Below, one piece after another: positions 20,341-29,170 of a stretch of DNA of 64,000 nucleotides. Every line of letters begins with the position of its first letter. The stretch's first letter is position 1. Location of the stretch: assembly GCA_009784615.1 (NCBI GenBank), contig WRBJ01000004.1, forward strand, positions 1-64,000. Reading direction: 5' to 3'. Both the position numbers and the translations under genes were made by a program. This DNA is from Defluviitaleaceae bacterium (GTDB lineage Bacteria; Bacillota; Clostridia; Lachnospirales; WRAX01). The notes under the pieces are model-generated. The model searched no databases. It was not told the origin of the DNA and worked only from the letters and a program-made list of their open reading frames with translations.

Positions 20341-21447
20341 ATGAAAAAAAGATTTGTTGCAAGCCTTGTTGCCATTTCTACCTTGACGGCTGTTTTTGTA
20401 GCTGTAACGGCTGTTTTGGTTGCCAATGCAGGTGGAACTTGGTGGATACCAACGGTTAGCGGTGTTGTTTTGTTGGGTATTATTAATGGGCTTGGCTCTA
20501 GTTTATTTCAGAATATCAATATATCTATAAATAATACAAAAAATCTTACCGAAAAGGTCGCAAGAGGTGATAATTTAAGCCGCTTAGACTTAGCGGCTAG
20601 TGATGATACATTCGATGAAATTAATGCAAATTTAGAGCAGATTTCTGCTGAAATTACCAGTTTTAAAGAAGCTGATAAAGTTGCACAAAAACAGATTTCA
20701 GAACTATTAAGCGATATTGGAATTATTAATGATGCGGTTGACAAAATTGTGGCGGGAGAAGCACGCATTAATGTCGGCGGTATTGGAATGAATCAAAGAC
20801 GTGCAAATTTGCAGACTTTAGAGAATTTGATAAAGCATTTGCAATTGGTGCAAAATGATATGAATGCAATTTTCTTATCTGCAAAATCTGGTAATCTTGA
20901 TAATTATGTTGCAGTAGATAAATATAAAGGTAAATGGAAAGAAATTGCAGCAAATGCAAATGAAGCAAACAATATTGTTTCAGCTGTTGTAACTGATGTA
21001 AACAATGCGCTTGCAAAGCTGGCAAAGGGGGACTTGTCGGCAAAGATGACAGTAGGCAATATTGGCGATTATCAAAAACTGCGCAATCAGTTTAATTCAA
21101 CAACAGCGGCATTGTCGAAGTATGTTAACGAAACACATAACTCATTAGGCAATCTTAGGGCAAATTCACAGCCAATGGGCGATTTTCCGCAGGATTTTGG
21201 AAAGATTAGGGATGCTATTGTTGCGGCCTCCGAGCGCTTGGATAATGACGGCGATGGTGGGCGGAAAGGGTCGGCTGTTCCTACAAAGATAATGCCAAAA
21301 ACAATGCCGATTGTGGAGAAGGTGGCGGACAAACCTAAAACAAGCGGTGCTGCGTCATTTAATCGTATGTCGGGTGCATATAAGCCCAAAGTATCATCGC
21401 AAACAGGCACGCACGATTTTTTAAAGAATGACTTTGGGAAGTATTGA
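20341..21447 (+). CDS. HAMP-domain membrane protein lacking a chemoreceptor signalling domain
   Basis: 368 residues with two N-terminal hydrophobic segments (about 5-28 and 33-52), a HAMP-like region (NLTEKVARGDNLSRLD), and further tandem HAMP-like units (GKWKEIAANANEANNI, LAKLAKGDLSAKM). This is the layout of clostridial chemoreceptors, but the methyl-accepting hairpin domain with its DEIA-containing tip is absent. The protein instead passes into a proline- and lysine-rich linker and ends in DFLKNDFGKY, which resembles a chemoreceptor tail. It directly abuts ispD. The function is unknown. Confidence 0.7.
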   Translation: MKKRFVASLVAISTLTAVFVAVTAVLVANAGGTWWIPTVSGVVLLGIINGLGSSLFQNINISINNTKNLTEKVARGDNLSRLDLAASDDTFDEINANLEQISAEITSFKEADKVAQKQISELLSDIGIINDAVDKIVAGEARINVGGIGMNQRRANLQTLENLIKHLQLVQNDMNAIFLSAKSGNLDNYVAVDKYKGKWKEIAANANEANNIVSAVVTDVNNALAKLAKGDLSAKMTVGNIGDYQKLRNQFNSTTAALSKYVNETHNSLGNLRANSQPMGDFPQDFGKIRDAIVAASERLDNDGDGGRKGSAVPTKIMPKTMPIVEKVADKPKTSGAASFNRMSGAYKPKVSSQTGTHDFLKNDFGKY

Positions 21448-21505
21448 TACTAATCCTAATTTAAAATCCTGTTTTAAAGTGGGTTAGTGTGATGAGGATG
21501 AATAA

Positions 21506-23041
21506 TTGAAGCGTGTTTCGTTCAAAGAACCTATAACATTGATTTTTGGCGTAATTTTGGCGGTTTTATCTGCCGCTATTTGTATGCAGATAATGGGGCA
21601 ATTGGGTACCGCACCAAACACATCGCTAATTGGTGCGGTTTTGATAATGATAGTGGCAAAAATACCGCTTGGTATGGTCAGGCTCTTAAAGAATGTCGAG
21701 CGGCAGAATTATGTGCTTTCTATCGCATCTTCAGCAGGCTTTACGGCGGCAAATTGTGGCTTTGTGGCAATAGCAACAGTTTTTATTATGGGACGCAATG
21801 ATTTGATTGTACCTATATCTTTTGGCGTGCTTTTTGGTAGTATGATAGCTGTTTTTGCTATGGGTCGGCTGTTTGATACAAAGGTTTTTCCTGCCCGTGG
21901 CGCTTGGCCTATGGGTGTCGCCGTTGCAACCGCCTTGCAAGCAGGCGATGAAGGCGGCAAAAAGGGATGGCAGTTGTTGCAGGGGCTTGTTTTTGGAGCG
22001 GTTCTTAGTTTTTTTGGCATACCTGCGGCGGGCATTGGTATCGCTTTTATAGCAAATATGCTAACAATGGTGGCTTTAGGTATTGGTATGATTTTGCGGG
22101 GATATTCGCAGTATATATTTGGCGGATTTGATATAGGGCAGAGCAATATTGCGCAAGGCATTATGATTGGTGCAGGGGTTGTTGCATTAATACAAATAAT
22201 AAGAGTTATTAAAAATCCTAATAAAGCGGAGCGAGATTATAAAAATATTGGAAATGATAGGGAAACAAGAAAGGCCTTAATTGGTTCTGTGGGTTTGTTT
22301 GTTATTGGTGCGGTTCTAGTTGCGCTTATAACAGGTGCATTTAGTGATATGGGCATCGGTATGTCTGTTTTATGGGTAGTTTTTGCGGGTGTTACGGCAG
22401 TTGTTACAATGGTGCTGACGGGTACGGCTTCAATGCATTCAGGTTGGGGGCCTGCTTTTGCAGTGGTAACAATATGCCTTACAATAGGTATGTTAATAGG
22501 CTTTTCGCCTGTAGCTTTGGCGGTATTGGTAGGTTATATAGGTGCGGTTGGTATGCCGTTTGCAGACACAGGAATAGGTTTAAAAGCAGGCTGGATTATA
22601 CGCGGCGAAGGCGTAGACCCAGAAAATGAACGCTATGGACGGCGGCAACAGGTCATTATCAAGCAGTTTGGCGTAGTTATTGGCGTTGGTATGGCGGTTG
22701 TTTTTGGCGTAATGCTTGCAAATAACGATATTTTGCCGCCTATGAGTGTTTTTTACGCAAGCAAGACGGCAAGCACCGTTAGTCCCGAATTAATATGGGA
22801 ATTAGTCATTTGGGCGATACCTGGTGCAATTTTGCAATTGGTTTTTGGCAACAAAAGCGTTGGACTAATGCTTGCTACGGGATTGTTGATAAATAACCCA
22901 ATTTTTGGCATAACATTGCTTGCGGCGATTGGCTTGCGGCTTATTATAGGTACGAAGCATACAGCGGTGCGGGCTCCTGGCTTAATTGCGGGCGATGGGC
23001 TGTTTGGCTTTGGTGCAAATATTTTTAGGGCATTCTTTTAG
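21506..23041 (+). CDS. OPT/YSL-family transporter
   Basis: Polytopic transporter of 511 residues and about 12-14 helices. The N-terminal [15 protein letters not shown] and the [25 protein letters not shown] region are typical of bacterial oligopeptide/metal-chelate transporters. The TTG start has a weak GAGGA upstream. It sits 17 bases before copA, so a link to metal handling is possible. Substrate unknown. Confidence 0.75.
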   Translation: MKRVSFKEPITLIFGVILAVLSAAICMQIMGQLGTAPNTSLIGAVLIMIVAKIPLGMVRLLKNVERQNYVLSIASSAGFTAANCGFVAIATVFIMGRNDLIVPISFGVLFGSMIAVFAMGRLFDTKVFPARGAWPMGVAVATALQAGDEGGKKGWQLLQGLVFGAVLSFFGIPAAGIGIAFIANMLTMVALGIGMILRGYSQYIFGGFDIGQSNIAQGIMIGAGVVALIQIIRVIKNPNKAERDYKNIGNDRETRKALIGSVGLFVIGAVLVALITGAFSDMGIGMSVLWVVFAGVTAVVTMVLTGTASMHSGWGPAFAVVTICLTIGMLIGFSPVALAVLVGYIGAVGMPFADTGIGLKAGWIIRGEGVDPENERYGRRQQVIIKQFGVVIGVGMAVVFGVMLANNDILPPMSVFYASKTASTVSPELIWELVIWAIPGAILQLVFGNKSVGLMLATGLLINNPIFGITLLAAIGLRLIIGTKHTAVRAPGLIAGDGLFGFGANIFRAFF

Positions 23042-23058
23042 ATATGGAGGAAAATGCG

Positions 23059-25323
23059 ATGAATAAGAGGATTTTTAAGATAGAAGGTATGACTTGTGCG
23101 TCCTGTGCGAAGTCTATTGAGCGTACTGTGCGGCGCATTGAAGGTGTTTCGGTTGGTGATGTTAATTTTGCAACTGAAAAATTGACTTTAGAATATGATG
23201 CGGCGGTTGTTTCTGTGGTTGCTATTATTGAAAAGGTTAAGAAGGCGGGTTTCGAGCTATTAGAGGAAGAGTCTGCCGACAAAGAGGCATTGCGCAAACA
23301 AGAAGAAATTGCGGGGTTACGTAAAAGGTTGATAGTTTCAGCTATTTTTACCTTACCGTTATTTATTATCGCAATGGGACCGCACGCATTGCATTTGTTT
23401 GGTCGCCCTGATGTACATCATTGGATTTTACATAATTTTGCGTGGCAAAACACGGTTATACAGCTTGCTCTTACATTGCCCGTGGTTATTGTAAACTGGA
23501 AAATTTACACACGTGGTTTTAATGCTTTGTTTGTAAAGCGTAGCCCAAATATGGACTCGCTTATTGCAAAAGGCACTGCGGCGGCTTTTGTATATAGTCT
23601 TTATTTAACGGGCGCAAATATTTTTGCGGGTGCGAATTATGAACCTTTCTATGAAATTGTTGGTGTAATTTTAACGCTTATTGTTATGGGTAAATTTATG
23701 GAAGCTGTGGCAAAGGGCAAAACAGGCGAAGCGATTAAAAAGCTGATGAGGCTTGCGCCAAAGACGGCGAAAGTTGTGCGTAATGATGAAGAAATTGAAG
23801 TGCTTATTGACGAGGTTGTCGTTGGTGATGTAATCATTGTTAAGCCAGGCGAAAAAATGCCTGTGGATGGTGTAGTGATAGAAGGTGCGACAAGCGTTGA
23901 TGAATCTATGCTAACTGGCGAATCTATGCCTGTTTCAAAAGGTGTTGGTGATGAGATAATAGGTGCTAGTATCAATAAAAATGGCTCTATTAAGTATAAT
24001 GCGACGAAGGTTGGCAAAGATACTGCGTTATCACAAATTATTAAATTGGTTGAAGAAGCGCAGGGTAGTAAAGCCCCAATTGCGGCACTTGCAGACGCTA
24101 TCAGCGAGAAATTTGTACCCGCCATTATCATCATAGCTTTTGTTAGCCTTGCTGGCTGGTTTTTCTTTGGCGGTGATTTTATTGCGGCTAATGCTAATGG
24201 TGAGCCAAGTACGATTTGGTTTGCTATGTGTATTTTTATTGCAATACTTATTGTGGCTTGTCCTTGTGCTTTAGGGCTTGCAACACCAACGTCTATTATG
24301 GTTGGTACGGGCAAAGGCGCGCAAAATGGTGTGCTGATTAAAAGTGGAGAATCTCTTGAAACAGCGTATAAAATCAAAACAGTGGTATTGGATAAAACAG
24401 GCACGATAACTGTTGGCAAACCGCATGTTACGGATATTGTGGTTTTTGGAAATTATTCACAAGAAGAAATTTTGCGTTTTGCGGCTTCGGCAGAAAAGCG
24501 TTCGGAACATCCTTTGGGTGAGGCAATAGTCAATAAGGGTATTGAAGATGGTTTGGAGCTTATCGAGGTTGAAACCTTTACATCCATAACAGGACAGGGG
24601 ATTGAGGTTGTTATTGAAGGTAAGTTTGTACAAATTGGAAATATTCGATTGATGGGCGATAAAATGAGGTCGGATGAAAAGTGTAAAGCGGATGGTCTAG
24701 CAGAGCAAGGCAAAACGCCGATGTATATGGCAATAGACGGCGAAATTGCGGCGATTATTGCTGTTGCTGATATTATAAAACCCGATAGCCGTGAAGCTGT
24801 GGAAAAGTTGCAATCTATGGGTATTGAGGTAATAATGTTGACGGGCGACAATGCCCAAACGGCGGCGGCTGTGGCGAAAGATGCTGGTATTGCACAGGTT
24901 ATTGCAGAGGTTTTGCCAGGGGATAAAGCGCAGACCATTAAAGATTTACAGACGAGTGGCAAAAAGGTTGCAATGGTGGGTGACGGCATTAATGATGCGC
25001 CAGCTTTGGTGCAGGCGGATGTTGGCATTGCCATTGGCGGCGGTACGGATATTGCAATGGAATCTGCGGATATTGTATTAATGCGTGGAAATTTAACGTC
25101 GGTTGCATCGGCAATTACACTTTCCCGCAAAACTATTAATAATATTAAGCAAAACTTGTTTTGGGCATTTTTCTATAATGTGCTATGTATTCCTGTTGCT
25201 ATGGGCGTTTGGTTTTTGTTTGGAGGACCGCTGTTAGACCCGATGATTGCGGCGATTGCTATGTCTTTATCTTCGGTGTCGGTATTATTAAATGCTTTGC
25301 GTTTGCGGAGGGTTAAAATATGA
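23059..25323 (+). CDS. copA: Copper-translocating P1B-type ATPase
   Basis: Exports Cu(I) at the expense of ATP. One N-terminal HMA domain has GMTCASC (C13, C16). The membrane metal site CPC is near residue 401, the phosphorylation site DKTGT near 444, HP in SEHPLGEA, and the hinge GDGIND near 640. At 754 residues it is full length. The ATG at 23059 is used because GGAGG (23046-23050) lies just upstream; the earlier ATG at 23044 overlaps that site. It overlaps niaR by ATGA. Confidence 0.93.
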   Translation: MNKRIFKIEGMTCASCAKSIERTVRRIEGVSVGDVNFATEKLTLEYDAAVVSVVAIIEKVKKAGFELLEEESADKEALRKQEEIAGLRKRLIVSAIFTLPLFIIAMGPHALHLFGRPDVHHWILHNFAWQNTVIQLALTLPVVIVNWKIYTRGFNALFVKRSPNMDSLIAKGTAAAFVYSLYLTGANIFAGANYEPFYEIVGVILTLIVMGKFMEAVAKGKTGEAIKKLMRLAPKTAKVVRNDEEIEVLIDEVVVGDVIIVKPGEKMPVDGVVIEGATSVDESMLTGESMPVSKGVGDEIIGASINKNGSIKYNATKVGKDTALSQIIKLVEEAQGSKAPIAALADAISEKFVPAIIIIAFVSLAGWFFFGGDFIAANANGEPSTIWFAMCIFIAILIVACPCALGLATPTSIMVGTGKGAQNGVLIKSGESLETAYKIKTVVLDKTGTITVGKPHVTDIVVFGNYSQEEILRFAASAEKRSEHPLGEAIVNKGIEDGLELIEVETFTSITGQGIEVVIEGKFVQIGNIRLMGDKMRSDEKCKADGLAEQGKTPMYMAIDGEIAAIIAVADIIKPDSREAVEKLQSMGIEVIMLTGDNAQTAAAVAKDAGIAQVIAEVLPGDKAQTIKDLQTSGKKVAMVGDGINDAPALVQADVGIAIGGGTDIAMESADIVLMRGNLTSVASAITLSRKTINNIKQNLFWAFFYNVLCIPVAMGVWFLFGGPLLDPMIAAIAMSLSSVSVLLNALRLRRVKI

Positions 25324-25838
25324 TAGCCAGCGAACGTAGGGAAAAGATTTTGGAAGCGATAAAACAAAGCAATATGCCGATTAGCGCAAGCACTTTGGCG
25401 CAGGATTTTGGCGTTACAAGACAGGTTGTTGTGGGTGATGTTTCGTTATTACGTGCGGCTGGCAATGAAATTATTGCTACGGCAAGGGGATACATTTTTC
25501 CTACTGTAAAAAGCATTAATCAATTTTTAGGCACAATTGCTTGTAAGCACGATATACAAGACACGCATAAAGAGTTGCAGACTATTGTAAGTTTGGGCGC
25601 AACGGTTATAAATGTTACGGTAGAGCACGAATTGTACGGTGAAATAACGGGTAATTTGAATATTAGCACCCACAAAGATATTGATGAATTTTTTGGGCGG
25701 GTAAATTCGTCAAAAGTGCGACTTTTGGCGGATTTAACAGATGGTGTACATCTACATCAAATTGCCTGTCGTGATAAAGAGCATTTTGAACAATTGCAAA
25801 AGGCTTTGGAAGTAGAGGGCGTTTTATACAAAGATTAA
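25320..25838 (+). CDS. niaR: Niacin-responsive repressor, NiaR family
   Basis: 172 residues: an N-terminal winged helix ([20 protein letters not shown] through [16 protein letters not shown]) and a C-terminal 3H domain, named for three conserved histidines. Here these include the histidine of VEHELYGE, the STHKD histidine and the DGVHLHQI pair. The family represses niacin uptake and NAD genes when nicotinate is present. It overlaps copA by four bases and is followed by a promoter, a candidate operator and the niacin S component. Confidence 0.9.
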   Translation: MIASERREKILEAIKQSNMPISASTLAQDFGVTRQVVVGDVSLLRAAGNEIIATARGYIFPTVKSINQFLGTIACKHDIQDTHKELQTIVSLGATVINVTVEHELYGEITGNLNISTHKDIDEFFGRVNSSKVRLLADLTDGVHLHQIACRDKEHFEQLQKALEVEGVLYKD

Positions 25839-25847
25839 AAATAATGC

Positions 25848-25893
25848 TTGACAAGAAAAAGTTCCTATGATATACTATACATATGTCTTGACA
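25848..25893 (+). promoter_or_regulatory. Promoter with candidate NiaR operator for the niacin transporter gene
   Basis: TTGACA (25848-25853) and TATACT (25871-25876) are 17 bases apart. Just downstream, over the expected start of transcription, lies TGTCTTGACA (25884-25893), an inverted TGTC/GACA repeat. Position and neighbouring niaR gene suggest it is the operator; the match to the family consensus is from memory. Confidence 0.65.
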
Positions 25894-25913
25894 CATAATA
25901 GGAGGGATTTTTT

Positions 25914-26474
25914 ATGGAAGTATCAAAATACCACAATCATATTTTTAAGATTGTTTCGGCGGGGCTGTTGATTGCTATTGGTATGATTATACCGTTGTTT
26001 TCGCCTTTGCAGTTTGTTGTAGAACCTGCGTCTTATACGCTTGGCGTGCATATACCAATATTTATTGCGATGTTTATATCGCCAAAGGTAGCTTTTGCGG
26101 TAGCGGTTGGCACAACGCTTGGTTTCTTGTTTCGTGGGTTGCCTATAACTATTGTCATACGTGCGGCTAGCCATATTTTGTATGCAACGGCAGGGTCTAT
26201 GTATTTGGCCCGTATTGACAAAATTGCTTTCAAAGGTTTTAAATTGCGGGTTTTTTCTTTTATAATTGCAATTGTTCACGCTGTAGCTGAAACTGTCGCA
26301 ATTTTAGTGTTTTATATTGCCACGGGTTTTCCTGCCAATCAGGGTGCGTTGTGGGTTTTCGGTTTTATTGGACTTGGTACGGTAATACACAGTATGGTGG
26401 ATTTTGAGCTGGCTAATGTTATACGGCGGGCTTTGCAAATGCAACCGCATTTTAGGCAGATGATAAAGTCGTAA
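25914..26474 (+). CDS. niaX: ECF transporter S component, probably niacin-specific
   Basis: 186 residues with about six hydrophobic segments and conserved small-residue helices typical of ECF substrate-binding proteins. It must dock on a shared energising module; ecfA1-ecfA2-ecfT at 45.7-48.4 kb is the obvious partner. Assignment to niacin rests on adjacency to niaR and the candidate operator. GGAGGG precedes the ATG. Confidence 0.72.
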   Translation: MEVSKYHNHIFKIVSAGLLIAIGMIIPLFSPLQFVVEPASYTLGVHIPIFIAMFISPKVAFAVAVGTTLGFLFRGLPITIVIRAASHILYATAGSMYLARIDKIAFKGFKLRVFSFIIAIVHAVAETVAILVFYIATGFPANQGALWVFGFIGLGTVIHSMVDFELANVIRRALQMQPHFRQMIKS

Positions 26475-26488
26475 AAAGAGATGTTGCT

Positions 26489-26710
26489 TTACGATGATTT
26501 ATTTGTAAAAAATAAAATTAGCGGTGTTCCTATAATGAACAAGCCTGCTATTGCACCTAACATAATCGGCAATCCAAATGATGCACCATCAGGGTTGCCG
26601 CTTGTTGTCCACGCCAAAACAAGTGCCGATATGGCAAATGCCGAGCCGATTATGAAGCCGATTATTAGTATTGCACCCTTAATACTTTTCTTTTTACTAT
26701 TGTTATCCAT
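26489..26710 (-). CDS. Small two-helix membrane protein
   Basis: 73 residues: a short lysine-rich N-terminus then two hydrophobic helices (about 12-34 and 47-69). The start at 26710 is fixed by GGAGGAG just upstream; the longer reading of this frame runs antisense to the next gene. The function is unknown. It is convergent with niaX. Confidence 0.65.
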   Translation of the reverse strand: MDNNSKKKSIKGAILIIGFIIGSAFAISALVLAWTTSGNPDGASFGLPIMLGAIAGLFIIGTPLILFFTNKSS

Positions 26711-26733
26711 ATGCTCCTCCGAAGTTAAAATAA

Positions 26734-26765
26734 AGCCGCCCAAAACTAACTGGGCGGCTGTTTTT
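26734..26765 (-). terminator. Terminator of the DUF4405 gene
   Basis: Read on the minus strand, AGCCGCCC and GGGCGGCT pair around ten bases and are followed by TTATTTT. Confidence 0.75.
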
Positions 26766-26771
26766 GTTAGA

Positions 26772-27311
26772 TTAAGCAGCTGGCTTGGCTTTTGGTTTTT
26801 GAGCAAAAGACAAGAATTTTTGTAAATGCAGGCCGATATGTATGCCTGTAAAATAAAATGCTGCCCAAGAAGTAATTGTGTGCCAAAAAGAGATTGTAGA
26901 GCTTGGACCATATGGCGTGATACCGACAGTGCCAGAGGCAATAAGGGATGTTGGACCGACAGAAACACCAGTGCTAAGACCCCACAAGATGCCTGTGATG
27001 ATAGATGCAGACATTGTGATGCAAACAATAATCATCATAAAGAATTTTGCTTTTGTTGCGGCATTTGCTTTAGCCCATGCTTTTGCAGTGCCTGTGAGCC
27101 ATTTGAAGTTAAGAGCGATGTGTATGATGAAAAGCACGGCAAGAATGCAACCAAATAGCATATGCCAAGTTACAAAGTGCCAATTCCATCCTAAAAACTC
27201 CCAAGCTCTGCCGATGTCGGCGTGTCTTGCCAAATACGGCGTAAGCATAAGACCGATAAGGCAGATGAACATCAAAATGTCCTTGATTAAGCTAAAACGC
27301 TTAACATTCAT
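26772..27311 (-). CDS. DUF4405 / cytochrome b-like membrane protein
   Basis: 179 residues, four membrane helices. Histidines cluster in paired helices (WHFVTWH and IIHIALN; FWHTITSW and GIHIGLHL), a pattern expected for haem ligation in the cytochrome b561/DUF4405 group. The start at 27311 follows GGAGGAAT. It has its own promoter and terminator. It may act in membrane electron transfer; the partner is not evident. Confidence 0.72.
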   Translation of the reverse strand: MNVKRFSLIKDILMFICLIGLMLTPYLARHADIGRAWEFLGWNWHFVTWHMLFGCILAVLFIIHIALNFKWLTGTAKAWAKANAATKAKFFMMIIVCITMSASIITGILWGLSTGVSVGPTSLIASGTVGITPYGPSSTISFWHTITSWAAFYFTGIHIGLHLQKFLSFAQKPKAKPAA

Positions 27312-27368
27312 TTGAAATTCCTCCATTTCAAATACGAGCATAACGCTCGAAAATAATATAATGTAAGT

Positions 27369-27397
27369 ATTGTATCATCTAAGACAAGATATGTCAA
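27369..27397 (-). promoter_or_regulatory. Promoter of the DUF4405 gene
   Basis: On the minus strand TTGACA (27397-27392) and TACAAT (27374-27369) are 17 bases apart. Confidence 0.65.
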
Positions 27398-27473
27398 TAG
27401 TTTATCAATAATTTTTTTCAAATTTTTTTCAAGATTATTACAAAGATGTTTCAGTGGCGTGATTTTTGTAGGC

Positions 27474-27502
27474 TTGCTTTTTTATTTAAAAGGGTGTATA
27501 AT
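27474..27502 (+). promoter_or_regulatory. Promoter of the miaB operon
   Basis: TTGCTT (27474-27479) and TATAAT (27497-27502) are 17 bases apart. Confidence 0.6.
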
Positions 27503-27533
27503 GACTAAATGTTTTGGTGATGGGGAGGTTCTT

Positions 27534-28913
27534 ATGGAAAATCACAATAAATATTATATAGAAAAATTGGCGCAGATTAATGCGGCGGCAGGGATAGAAA
27601 AACCCACGGCTTGCGTGGTTACATATGGATGTCAAATGAATGCAAGAGATAGCGAGAAGTTTTCAGGTATGCTTTTTGAGATGGGATACGATTTGACAAA
27701 TGATGAGCAAGCGGCGGATTTAGTTATTTTTAACACCTGTTGTGTGCGTGAAAATGCGGAAAATAAGCTGTATGGAAATTTGGGTAACCTGAAAGAAAAA
27801 AAGCGTGCAAACCCGCATTTTAAGATAGTTTTGGCGGGATGTATGATGCAACAAGATATTGTTGTTGATAAAATAAAACAATCGTACAATTTTGTTGATG
27901 TTATTTTTGGTACGCATAATATATATCGCTTTCCCGAGCTATTGTATAGCCATTTTGAAACGGGTGACAGCATTGTGGATGTTTGGGAGAACGCTACAGA
28001 GATTGTGGAAGATTTGCCTAGTTTGCGCGAATATCCTTTTAAAGCAGGGGTAAATATAATGTATGGTTGTAATAATTTTTGCACATACTGCATTGTTCCG
28101 TATGTTCGTGGTAGGGAAAGAAGCCGTAAACCCGCTGATATTTTGGCTGAAATTAAGGTTTTGGCGGCGAATGGTGTTACAGAGATTATGCTTTTGGGGC
28201 AAAATGTTAATTCGTACGGTATTGGTTTGGAATGTGGCACTACCTTTGCGCAGTTATTGTATATGGTAAACGATGTGGAAGGTATAGCTAGAATACGATT
28301 TATGTCCAGCCATCCGAAGGATATGACAGATGATGTTGTCTTTGCAATGCGTGATTTACCTAAGGTGTGCAAGATGTTGCATTTGCCTTTTCAGGCGGGG
28401 TCCAGCCGTCTTTTGAAGCTGATGAACCGTAAACATACCAAAGAATGGTATATTGATTTAATTGACCGTGTAAAGGCTAATATACCTGATATTGCGCTTA
28501 CAACAGATATTATGGTGGGTTTTCCAGGTGAAACTGAGGAGGATTTTCAACATACCCTTGATGTGGCACGACACGTACGTTTTTCTAGTGCTTTTACATT
28601 TATTTACAGTCGACGACACGGTACCCCAGCGGATTTGATGGAAAACCAAGTGGATGAAAATGTTGTGAAAGATAGGTTTAATAGACTTGTGACAGAGGTT
28701 AATGCAATATCGCTAGAGCTTAATGAAGGGCGTGTTGGTAAGACACTTTCTATTCTTGTTGAAAGCGAAGGCAAAAATGGCGTGCTAAACGGGCGTGCGG
28801 ATGATGGGTCTTTAGTGCATTTTGAGGGCGATAAGGCTTTGATTGGGAAGTATGTGGATGTGAGAATAACCGAAGCAAAGACTTTTTATTTGATAGGAGA
28901 GCAAGTGCAATGA
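27534..28913 (+). CDS. miaB: tRNA-2-methylthio-N6-dimethylallyladenosine synthase
   Basis: Radical-SAM methylthiotransferase acting on i6A37 of tRNA. 459 residues. Auxiliary-cluster cysteines C33, C69 and C103 lie in the N-terminal domain, the radical-SAM triad is GCNNFCTYC (C179, C183, C186), and a TRAM domain follows. The ATG at 27534 has GGGGAGG upstream; the frame opens earlier at 27459 without a good site. Its substrate is made by MiaA, encoded three genes downstream. Confidence 0.95.
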   Translation: MENHNKYYIEKLAQINAAAGIEKPTACVVTYGCQMNARDSEKFSGMLFEMGYDLTNDEQAADLVIFNTCCVRENAENKLYGNLGNLKEKKRANPHFKIVLAGCMMQQDIVVDKIKQSYNFVDVIFGTHNIYRFPELLYSHFETGDSIVDVWENATEIVEDLPSLREYPFKAGVNIMYGCNNFCTYCIVPYVRGRERSRKPADILAEIKVLAANGVTEIMLLGQNVNSYGIGLECGTTFAQLLYMVNDVEGIARIRFMSSHPKDMTDDVVFAMRDLPKVCKMLHLPFQAGSSRLLKLMNRKHTKEWYIDLIDRVKANIPDIALTTDIMVGFPGETEEDFQHTLDVARHVRFSSAFTFIYSRRHGTPADLMENQVDENVVKDRFNRLVTEVNAISLELNEGRVGKTLSILVESEGKNGVLNGRADDGSLVHFEGDKALIGKYVDVRITEAKTFYLIGEQVQ

Positions 28914-29170
28914 CGATTTTTGAAGAAAAGGCAAAAGAGCTTGCGGATGATATTTTGCGGTCGGAATTATCAAAGGATTTTGCGGATGCGCAAGCGGCGG
29001 CAGAAGCTAATCCTGATGATGAAGCAGCTATGGCAGAATTTTTGCAATTGCGAACCGAATATTATAATTTAATAAACTCTGTTTTGGCTACCATTAAGTC
29101 GGTTTTAGGTGATGTGCCGAAAAAATCTTGCTGTGGCGGCGGATGTTGCCGCAAGGGAGGCGAGCAATGA
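28910..29170 (+). CDS. ricA: RicA/YlbF-family protein with CC-GGG-CC tail
   Basis: 86 residues, helical, of the YlbF/YmcA family, ending in a cysteine cluster (C74, C75, C79, C80). In Bacillus subtilis ymcA (ricA) directly follows miaB (ymcB); its product forms the RicAFT complex, which binds iron-sulfur clusters and affects RNA processing and development. The same order here, with ATGA overlaps on both sides, supports RicA over other family members. Confidence 0.75.
   Translation: MTIFEEKAKELADDILRSELSKDFADAQAAAEANPDDEAAMAEFLQLRTEYYNLINSVLATIKSVLGDVPKKSCCGGGCCRKGGEQ

Noticed and set aside
23649-25130. Two long minus-strand frames inside copA.
   Set aside because: Their composition mirrors the coding strand, they have no ribosome-binding sites, and copA is clearly the gene.
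26711-27028. N-terminal extension of the small membrane protein at 26489.
   Set aside because: It overlaps the DUF4405 gene in another frame and its terminator. GGAGGAG fixes the start at 26710.
27369-27397. GACA and TGTC elements near the DUF4405 promoter, considered as a NiaR site.
   Set aside because: The half-sites are in the opposite arrangement and spacing from the site before niaX.
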